24,623 nucleotides of DNA, taken from the NCBI GenBank assembly GCA_041263285.1, contig JBFSVS010000013.1, positions 1-24,623 of the forward strand, written 5' to 3'. Position numbers and translations under genes: made by a program. Source of the DNA: Acidiparvus fluvialis. GTDB taxonomy: Bacteria; Acidobacteriota; Holophagae; Holophagales; Holophagaceae. This document shows, piece after piece, positions 7,509-13,646 of this stretch (position 1 is the first letter of the stretch; every line of letters starts with the position of its first letter). A model generated the notes under the pieces. The model worked only from the letters and a program-made list of their open reading frames with translations, was not told where the DNA came from and made no database searches.

Positions 7509-8489
7509 ATGAGCATGAATCCCAACCGCACCTCCATTGTTCTCGTCATGATGGGCCTCTCGATCCTCTTGATCTCGGTCGCTTGCAGTGAAGGCCTTGG
7601 AACACAAAAAGCTACAGCGGCGTCCCTAGCCCAATCCTCCGCCGGTGCCCCAGGATCTATTGAACCTGTCACTTCAGCCGTTCCTTACCCCTTGGGGTTA
7701 CCTAGTGCCCTAAAAGGACGGTCTGTGTATCAAGCTAATTGTGCTTCCTGTCATGGAACTTATTTGACTGCTGTAGAAAAAACCAACTGGGAAGCGCAAA
7801 AAAATCTTCCTCAAGAACAATGGTCTGAAGTGACCCAACAACTTGTGAAAGAAAATCGCCAACCCAACAATCCTCTTTGGGAGAGAAAAGTTAATCCTGA
7901 TTTTTATTCAGCCGACTGGCGTTTCGAGAAGACTCCCGGTGAACTTTTTCGCTTAATAGAAACAGGGAAAGATCGATTTGGTCGACTCCATCCCGGTCCC
8001 TCAGGCAAGATGGGTGAGGGTTGGAAAGGGGCCATTAAGGATAATCGCGGAGGGCAGCTGGTAGCTACCGGTGACCCCATTGCTATTTGGAACGTCGTCT
8101 TTTATGTTTGGAGTCGATCGATTGCTGGAGCTTCTCCCACTCGATTTACTGAAGCTTGGAATGTCTATTCTCAAAACTGTAACGTTTGTCACGGCACCCT
8201 GGGTAAGGGCGATGGCCCCCTTCACAAAACGCTGCAACCGCTCCCCTTTAATTTTCAAAACTACAAAGCGATGGCAGAGACGACGGATACCTTTCTCTAT
8301 TGGCGCATTTCTGAAGGCGGTCAGTGGACGTCGATTCCAGAATCAATTCAACGGACGATGACCCCGGAAGCCTTAAAACTTTATGTACATCAATGGTCGT
8401 CCATGCCTGCATGGAAAGGAATCCTCACCGAGCAAGAACGCTGGCTCGCAGTTGACGGAGTCCGAAGCCGAACTTATGAGCACGAGTAG
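7509..8489 (+). CDS. Diheme cytochrome c, CcoP-like, probable lipoprotein
   Basis: This is an exported diheme cytochrome c of 326 residues. The N-terminus has a hydrophobic signal (about 9-25) ending in ISVAC at Cys26; this is a usable but imperfect lipobox because the -3 residue is Ser. Heme sites are CASCH (78-82) and CNVCH (224-228). Met299 (SSMPAW) is a likely axial ligand of the second heme, and Met168 (GKMGEG) is a candidate for the first. The region between the hemes is long (about 140 residues). The second domain resembles the C-terminal heme domain of the CcoO-like fusion. Two heme c domains directly after ccoO suit the CcoP role of accepting electrons from the Rieske/cytochrome b part. 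It may equally be a shared cytochrome linking both halves. Confidence 0.82.
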   Translation: MSMNPNRTSIVLVMMGLSILLISVACSEGLGTQKATAASLAQSSAGAPGSIEPVTSAVPYPLGLPSALKGRSVYQANCASCHGTYLTAVEKTNWEAQKNLPQEQWSEVTQQLVKENRQPNNPLWERKVNPDFYSADWRFEKTPGELFRLIETGKDRFGRLHPGPSGKMGEGWKGAIKDNRGGQLVATGDPIAIWNVVFYVWSRSIAGASPTRFTEAWNVYSQNCNVCHGTLGKGDGPLHKTLQPLPFNFQNYKAMAETTDTFLYWRISEGGQWTSIPESIQRTMTPEALKLYVHQWSSMPAWKGILTEQERWLAVDGVRSRTYEHE

Positions 8490-8497
8490 GAGTGGTG

Positions 8498-9157
8498 ATG
8501 GAAGATAATACTCGACGCATCCTTCTGAAGACCCTAACAACCTTACCGATCATCGGGGCTTCCGTATTAGCGATGCACGCTCTTTTGCGTTACTTCCGAC
8601 CGACACTAGCGGGAGGAGTGAAGGCTTTAATGTCCCCTCCCGATGAAATAGCTAGCGCACCTCAGGTGGCAGCCACCCTCAATGACCTGACAAAGCCCTG
8701 GGACTTTAAAGAGTTCATCTATGTTCGAACGAGTGTGGAGTACAGCGCAAACAAAACACAAGGAGCTAAAATACCTGGCTTTGTGGTTCGACTTCCCGAT
8801 GCAGTTCCTGGAGTTGACTTAAAAGATCCTAAAACCTGGTTTGTAGTTGTCCAGCGCATTTGTCCTCACCTAGGATGTACTTTTAATTTCATTCCCAATC
8901 GAGAGGAACTATCGGGGGGTTACAATTTTGCTGCTCCGGATCCGTTCCATCCTTATTTTGCATGCCCATGCCATTTATCTGTTTATGATCCAACGCGCGC
9001 TCAGAAAATCACCGGAACTGTCAAGGGGGTTAATTTCGATGAGTTACCCGGTAAAGTGGTCTCAGGGCCTGCGCCTCGCCCTCCCCGCACAATGAGTTTT
9101 GATATCGTCGACAATAAAATCTTGATCACGGATACTGAAGGCGGGGGAATAGGTTAA
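8498..9157 (+). CDS. Rieske [2Fe-2S] protein of a bc-type complex
   Basis: This is a membrane-anchored Rieske protein (219 residues) acting as the high-potential electron acceptor from quinol. I choose the ATG at 8498, five bases after TAGGAG, over two upstream in-frame GTG codons. TRRILLK near residues 5-11 followed by a hydrophobic helix (about 12-30) matches a Tat-type anchor. Cluster-binding box 1 is C-P-H-L-G-C (C122, H124, C127) and box 2 is C-P-C-H (C156, C158, H159). The cluster ligands are C122, H124, C156 and H159, with C127-C158 as the conserved disulfide. Two departures are seen: box 2 reads CPCHLS instead of CPCHGS, and 28 residues separate the boxes where about 12-17 are usual. 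It is placed directly before cytochrome b. Confidence 0.92.
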   Translation: MEDNTRRILLKTLTTLPIIGASVLAMHALLRYFRPTLAGGVKALMSPPDEIASAPQVAATLNDLTKPWDFKEFIYVRTSVEYSANKTQGAKIPGFVVRLPDAVPGVDLKDPKTWFVVVQRICPHLGCTFNFIPNREELSGGYNFAAPDPFHPYFACPCHLSVYDPTRAQKITGTVKGVNFDELPGKVVSGPAPRPPRTMSFDIVDNKILITDTEGGGIG

Positions 9158-9158
9158 T

Positions 9159-10790
9159 ATGCTCGAAAAATTCATCTCCTTTATCCTTAGTCGACCCGCA
9201 TTCTTACGCACCCTCATCAAGAGGAGGGGAGTGGTGGGTCATCTCTGGCATGGGCTTTTGAATTCGGGACCCAATCTTCTGAATTGGTTGCAAGATCGAT
9301 GGAAGAAGATGGATCTTTTTGATGAGTCTTTCACGGAAGAAGCTAAGACGAATCCATGGTACGCCCTAGGAGGAATGTGGTATTGGGTTTGGGTACTGGT
9401 TTTGGTCAGCGGATTTATTCTCATGATCTATTACGTACCCGTCACCGACCAGGCTTTCCAATCTATAGAGCGAATTCAATACAATTGGAAATGGGGCACC
9501 ATTCCTATTGGAGCGATTGTCCGAGGAATTCATAAGTATGGAGCGGATTCTTTCATCATTTTGGCCACCATGCGTGTTTATCGTATTTGGTTCACTGGTT
9601 CCTATAAACAGGGACATGAATTAACTTTCATCGTGGCGCTGCTCATCCTCATTGTGGGTATGTATTCCGGACTGACAGGCTATCTTTTGATTTGGAATCA
9701 ACGAGCCTTATGGGCTACCAAAGTTATGGCTACGTTTCCCCTCTACTTAGATCAAAATCCAACGTGGATTCCCGGTGGTGCCTTCATTAATGCCACCAAT
9801 CAGGGTAAAACCACGGCCCAAATTCTTTTGGGTGGGACCTCCATTGGCCCTGCTACGGTTACCCGATTCTACTCTTTTCATTTCATGCTGAGCTTCCTCT
9901 TGATGATCTTTTTTGAATTGCGAGTTTATAACCGAAGTTTTAAGCGAATGAATATTAGTCACTGGACCAAGTTCATTATTTTCTCCATCATTCTTCTCGT
10001 GACTATTTTCATCCCTGCAGCTTTTGGAAGTCCTGCGAATCCCGAGGTTACACCCAATCCCATCCTGTCCGATTGGTATTTCCTAGCCATGTATCACATG
10101 CTGAAGTTGCAAGATCCTTATTTGGCGACGGTACTAACGGTCGGTATTCCTTTTCTTGTCCTTCTCGCCATGTTCCTAGATCGAAGACCTGAAAAAGGGT
10201 GGGGTCAGCGGCAAATATTTAATTGGATTGGGATTGGTGGCTTCATATATTGGATTGTCTTTAGTTTCTTGATTATCAATAGTATTGCCGATCTCCATCG
10301 TGATGCTCCCCTTTGGTACTACTCCATGGGTCTTTTCCTCTTAATAGGCTATTTTCAAGACTGGGCTTATGTCATGAAACGGGATAACGCCCGCTGGTAT
10401 CAGACCTTTCATATTTTCTTCGTCGGCTTTTTACTGGTATCGATGAGCGCCAATACGTTGTATCACTATTTTGGCGATATCCGCGAGTGGAATATATTAG
10501 CTAAGCCGATGATGCTTGAGATGCTAGCTCAAAATCCTGGGCTTACGCAAGACCAAGCCTTCGATATCTTGGAAGCGACCCAACCCACTCTTAATTTATG
10601 GAAGACACCGGCTTCCGCTGTGGCATTGGGTAAGCCCCTAGGGATGGAACTCTGGAAGATCCATGTGATTGGTTGGCTAACATTCACGGTTTTGGGCACC
10701 GTCCTGGGCCTTCAACGCTGGGCTCGAAAGCGAGATCTGGCAACCGACGCGGCACTCGCTAAGGCAAAGCCCAAAACGGCGGGGGTTTAA
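9159..10790 (+). CDS. Long cytochrome b of the Rieske complex lacking heme bH ligands
   Basis: This is a quinol-oxidising cytochrome b of 543 residues with about ten predicted helices (near 72-92, 117-145, 156-178, 236-257, 271-289, 322-340, 354-374, 385-402, 415-433, 500-518), where a one-piece cytochrome b has eight. Helix B has H125 and helix D has H241, the pair for the p-side heme bL. The positions 14 residues further on, which should be His for the n-side heme bH, are Arg139 and Arg255. The Qo motif after helix E reads SDWY (304-307) in place of PEWY/PDWY. A loop of about 65 residues precedes the last helix. No CxxCH is present. It follows the Rieske gene by one base, and its stop overlaps the next start (TAATG). 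Confidence 0.88.
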   Translation: MLEKFISFILSRPAFLRTLIKRRGVVGHLWHGLLNSGPNLLNWLQDRWKKMDLFDESFTEEAKTNPWYALGGMWYWVWVLVLVSGFILMIYYVPVTDQAFQSIERIQYNWKWGTIPIGAIVRGIHKYGADSFIILATMRVYRIWFTGSYKQGHELTFIVALLILIVGMYSGLTGYLLIWNQRALWATKVMATFPLYLDQNPTWIPGGAFINATNQGKTTAQILLGGTSIGPATVTRFYSFHFMLSFLLMIFFELRVYNRSFKRMNISHWTKFIIFSIILLVTIFIPAAFGSPANPEVTPNPILSDWYFLAMYHMLKLQDPYLATVLTVGIPFLVLLAMFLDRRPEKGWGQRQIFNWIGIGGFIYWIVFSFLIINSIADLHRDAPLWYYSMGLFLLIGYFQDWAYVMKRDNARWYQTFHIFFVGFLLVSMSANTLYHYFGDIREWNILAKPMMLEMLAQNPGLTQDQAFDILEATQPTLNLWKTPASAVALGKPLGMELWKIHVIGWLTFTVLGTVLGLQRWARKRDLATDAALAKAKPKTAGV

Positions 10791-11080
10791 TGTATCAAAC
10801 GCAGCGTATATCCCTCATCAAATGGACAAGCCTGGTCTTGGGTGTTCTTTTTCTCTCCCAATGTATCGCTAAGTGGAAAGCGTTCCTCCTTCTTCCCAAT
10901 GTTCAAATCTACTTTATTCTTTTAGCACTTTTAACTATCTTTCTTGGCATCATTCTTTTGTTAGGTGTCACAGTCTACGCCGAAGAAAAAGCAAAAGGGC
11001 GACTCAATCGTGAGCGACCCTTCTTTGAGCGATGGGCTAATCGTCTATTTATCGTTCGTCACAATGAGGTCAATCAATGA
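10790..11080 (+). CDS. Small two-helix membrane protein of unknown function
   Basis: This is a 96-residue protein with helices at about 8-25 and 38-62, followed by a basic, charged tail rich in Arg, Glu and Lys that should lie in the cytoplasm. I do not recognise the family, and no cofactor motif is visible. The ATG overlaps the stop of the long cytochrome b by one base and its stop overlaps the next ATG by four bases. It is therefore translated as part of the bc-like segment and is a candidate accessory subunit between the two cytochromes b. Confidence 0.75.
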   Translation: MYQTQRISLIKWTSLVLGVLFLSQCIAKWKAFLLLPNVQIYFILLALLTIFLGIILLLGVTVYAEEKAKGRLNRERPFFERWANRLFIVRHNEVNQ

Positions 11081-11454
11081 AGGCACGCGATACCTTTGGC
11101 ACTATTTTTCTCGTCGTAGGCATTGTCCTTTTCTATTTCATAGGATCGACTTCTATTGCTTCAGAATTAGATGATATTCTCCACGGCCCCCCCCTCACAG
11201 AACCGGTTCGATCAAAGCTTTCACCCGAGACCAATCAGATGATCGATAAAGTACTTCCCAAAAAAGTTAGCGAATTACCTTATATCGATCAGATTTCTAG
11301 AATGACGACAGGTGAAGCGCCTAAAAGCACTAATGATGACCCTTTTCAGCAATTTAATATCGTTCGCTGGATGGGTTGGGCCCTGATCATCGCTGCACTC
11401 GCCGATATTGGGACCGCTTATCTCACTCGAGTGAAATACTCGGCGGGGGAATAA
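11077..11454 (+). CDS. Membrane protein with two terminal helices, unknown function
   Basis: This is a 125-residue protein with an N-terminal hydrophobic segment (about 8-28, possibly an uncleaved signal), a hydrophilic region of about 65 residues that would face the periplasm, and a second helix near 96-115. The periplasmic part has no cysteine or CxxCH, so it is not a cytochrome c. I do not recognise the family. It is coupled to the gene before it by an ATGA overlap and lies three bases before the second cytochrome b, which suggests a structural subunit of that complex. Confidence 0.75.
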   Translation: MKARDTFGTIFLVVGIVLFYFIGSTSIASELDDILHGPPLTEPVRSKLSPETNQMIDKVLPKKVSELPYIDQISRMTTGEAPKSTNDDPFQQFNIVRWMGWALIIAALADIGTAYLTRVKYSAGE

Positions 11455-11457
11455 TCT

Positions 11458-12693
11458 ATGTATCGTAAATTCCTATCCTTGCTTAAAAACATCACCGTTA
11501 GTTTCGAGAAAATGATCAATTTTCTCACCACCCAAGAGCATAATCCACTTTATTTCCACGGCGCTATCCCTTTATATATTTTTTGGTTCTTAATCTTCTC
11601 GGGTATTTTGTTGTGGATGTACTATATCCCGACGTTGGAGCGTGCTTGGTCAAGCGTTAACTATATTTCCGCACTTCCGATCATTCAGAAAGGTACCGTC
11701 AGTCTCGCTGACCCGGCTAGCGGAATTCCCTACGGATCCATTATTCGAGGAATTCATCGGTACGGCGCTGCCGGTATGATGATTGCTACGATCTTACACA
11801 TGCTTCGTGTTTATTTCACCGATCGACATCGTTCATGGCGCTGGTTCCCATGGATAACGGGGGTTGCGCTCTTGGTCCTAGTACTTTTCGTTGGGATCAC
11901 AGGGTATTTGTTAGTTTGGGACAATCGTGCCTATGCTCTCACTGTGTGGACTCAGTCCTTTATCGCTGCAATCCCTCTTATTGGAGCCAGTTTATCCAAC
12001 TTCTTTATTGCCGGTGATGTCATTACCGACTACACCCTTATCCGATTCTTTTTCTTTCATGTGGGCGGCGCGGCCCTTATTTTTGTTTTAATGTGGACTC
12101 ATTTTATTCGACTTAAGTATCCGGTAGTGACACCCAGTCGGTCCACTAACTTCCTTGTTCTTGGTTTTATTTTGGTTGCAGCCGGTGCAATTCCTGCCAT
12201 CAATATCACTCAAGAGTTGATTGCAAAATATCCCTCCTTAAGCGACCAAGCAGCCTATATCGCATCCGATGCCCCAGCTAACATCGGCTCGCTTGTTTCG
12301 AACGTTCGTTATGACGTCTGGTACATGTTCCCCTACTACCTCATTGAAAAATTGGGGATCACAGGCGCCTGGTGGGTTCTTGGCGTTTCTACGATCCTAC
12401 TCATCGTGGCCCCCTTTTATCCCAAAGACCGACGAGACAACATCGCCGAAGTGATCGAAGCCAAGTGTACAGGGTGCACTTTCTGCTCACTCGATTGTCC
12501 TTTTGAAGCGATTACCATGCAGGATCGAGCGCCCGGCTCTAAGTTCAAACTGATTGCTGTCGTTCAGGAAGCCCGATGTTCAGAATGCGGAATCTGCGTA
12601 GGAGCCTGTCCGTTCCAAGCTATCGAATTGCCCAACATGGACTCTAAAGCCATCGACGGAGATGTCCTGGCTCTTTTGAAACAGGGAGTATAG
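11458..12693 (+). CDS. Cytochrome b fused to a 2x[4Fe-4S] ferredoxin domain
   Basis: This is a 411-residue fusion. The first 320 residues form a cytochrome b with six helices (A-F). Both heme ligand pairs are complete: H100/H114 in helix B and H201/H215 in helix D, each 14 apart. The Qo-equivalent motif in the E-F loop reads DVWY (286-289), so the Pro-Glu of PEWY is lost. After helix F a short linker leads to a bacterial-type ferredoxin domain with cysteines 337/340/343/347 and 374/377/380/384 in CxxCxxCxxxC spacing. Six helices from a cytoplasmic N-terminus place the ferredoxin in the cytoplasm, next to the n-side heme. Likely role: passing electrons between the membrane hemes and a soluble partner. 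The MvhD-like gene starts two bases after the stop. Confidence 0.9.
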   Translation: MYRKFLSLLKNITVSFEKMINFLTTQEHNPLYFHGAIPLYIFWFLIFSGILLWMYYIPTLERAWSSVNYISALPIIQKGTVSLADPASGIPYGSIIRGIHRYGAAGMMIATILHMLRVYFTDRHRSWRWFPWITGVALLVLVLFVGITGYLLVWDNRAYALTVWTQSFIAAIPLIGASLSNFFIAGDVITDYTLIRFFFFHVGGAALIFVLMWTHFIRLKYPVVTPSRSTNFLVLGFILVAAGAIPAINITQELIAKYPSLSDQAAYIASDAPANIGSLVSNVRYDVWYMFPYYLIEKLGITGAWWVLGVSTILLIVAPFYPKDRRDNIAEVIEAKCTGCTFCSLDCPFEAITMQDRAPGSKFKLIAVVQEARCSECGICVGACPFQAIELPNMDSKAIDGDVLALLKQGV

Positions 12694-12695
12694 AG

Positions 12696-13124
12696 ATGCC
12701 TACCCTTAATCCAGAAGTCCCGCCGACCGCGTCAACGGAATCTAAACCCAAAGTGGTTGTGGGCTTTGTTTGCGAACGCTCAATTCCAATTCAAGAAATG
12801 ATCGATCAGCAAAAAGCTCTTCATGACGATCCGAGTGTCAAGATTGTAATTCTGCCCTGCTCGGGTATGGTGAAACCCTCTCAAATGGAATTGGCCCTTG
12901 CTCAAGGAGCGGACGCGACCTTTGTCTGTGGCTGCGCGATGGGCGATTGTCACTATCGTACGGGAAATATCATGATAAAAGAGCGTATCGAAGGTGAACG
13001 AAATCCTAAACTACGTAAATCGACCGATCGAACTAAGGTGGGCATGTTTTTCTTCACTATGAAAGATAAGCGTCCTTTTCTAGAAGCGCTCGCAAAATTT
13101 AAATCTCTAGCAATTAAGTCATAA
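12696..13124 (+). CDS. MvhD/FlpD-like iron-sulfur protein (hydrogenase delta subunit family)
   Basis: This is a 142-residue cytoplasmic protein with no signal or membrane helix. Residues 50-92 match the MvhD/FlpD family: LPCSGMVKPSQ (C55), a GAD turn near 71-73, CGCAMGDCHY (C78, C80, C85) and RTGN. In methanogens and sulfate reducers MvhD carries a [2Fe-2S] cluster and passes electrons to the flavin subunit HdrA of heterodisulfide reductase. Here the N-terminal cysteine-rich motif of the family is reduced to a single Cys26 (VCERSI). It starts two bases after the ferredoxin-cytochrome b stop with GGGAG seven bases upstream. No HdrA or hydrogenase gene is in the window, so its redox partner is unknown. 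Confidence 0.85.
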   Translation: MPTLNPEVPPTASTESKPKVVVGFVCERSIPIQEMIDQQKALHDDPSVKIVILPCSGMVKPSQMELALAQGADATFVCGCAMGDCHYRTGNIMIKERIEGERNPKLRKSTDRTKVGMFFFTMKDKRPFLEALAKFKSLAIKS

Positions 13125-13133
13125 GGAACGACG

Positions 13134-13262
13134 ATGGCAGCCCCCGCAAAAAAACCAACTCTGAGCGGTTACCAAATAATGCTCCGCTATCTTGTATTCT
13201 ACGTAATGTTTTTTGCAGTTCTTTATCTTGTAGCCTTGTTTGGAGAAGTGGCTGAAAGCTAA
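13134..13262 (+). CDS. Tiny single-helix membrane protein (42 residues)
   Basis: This is a 42-residue protein beginning MAAPAKKPTLSGYQ, with one aromatic-rich helix at about 17-36 and a short acidic tail. AAGGA lies six bases before the ATG, and it sits nine bases after the MvhD-like stop. I do not recognise the family. Its size, single helix and position fit a small subunit or assembly factor of the respiratory complex. Confidence 0.6.
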   Translation: MAAPAKKPTLSGYQIMLRYLVFYVMFFAVLYLVALFGEVAES

Positions 13263-13266
13263 ATCT

Positions 13267-13437
13267 ATGACCGATACTCAACCTAAAAAACCGAACCCTT
13301 CCAGTGATACCGTCCGTATCATGGATATTCTAAAAGAAAATAAAATTCTGACCCAATCCCTTGTCTTTTTTATCCTGATGCTCTTTATTCCTGTTCTATT
13401 GGCTTGGAAATTCGACTGGTTTCTGATCGCTAACTAA
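13267..13437 (+). CDS. Tiny single-helix membrane protein (56 residues)
   Basis: This is a 56-residue protein starting MTDTQPKKPNP, with a hydrophilic N-terminal half and one helix at about 32-52 ending in a WKFDWFLIAN tail. It follows the previous small gene by four bases. The frame continues upstream to a TTG at 13240 inside that gene; the ATG at 13267 avoids the overlap and is preferred. The ribosome binding site is weak, so translation may be coupled. Unrecognised; a probable accessory subunit by position. Confidence 0.55.
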   Translation: MTDTQPKKPNPSSDTVRIMDILKENKILTQSLVFFILMLFIPVLLAWKFDWFLIAN

Positions 13438-13445
13438 GAGGTTCT

Positions 13446-13646
13446 ATGAATTCTTACTCAAATTGGGAACTGATCGTGGTGTTTAGTGTGGTCGGCGGTG
13501 CGTTTGCATTGGGCTTTGTCTTGATCGCCGTGTGGGCCATTCGTAACGATCAATTTAAAGATGTTGAAGGGGTTAAATATCGCATGATGGATGATTTTCA
13601 TGATGTGCGATCGACCGAGTCTAAAAAGAAGGGCGAAGAACTCTAA
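13446..13646 (+). CDS. ccoS: CcoS-like cbb3 oxidase maturation protein
   Basis: This is a 66-residue protein with one N-terminal helix (about 8-31) followed by AIRNDQFKDVEGVKYRMMDD. This closely resembles the CcoS/FixS signature (F.WA.R.GQFDD.EGPA.RIL.DD), a small membrane protein needed to insert cofactors into cbb3 oxidases. AAGAGG precedes the ATG by four bases. It is the last gene of the respiratory operon. Its usual partners CcoG, CcoH and the copper ATPase CcoI are absent from the window. Its TAA overlaps the stop of the convergent maf gene. Confidence 0.72.
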   Translation: MNSYSNWELIVVFSVVGGAFALGFVLIAVWAIRNDQFKDVEGVKYRMMDDFHDVRSTESKKKGEEL

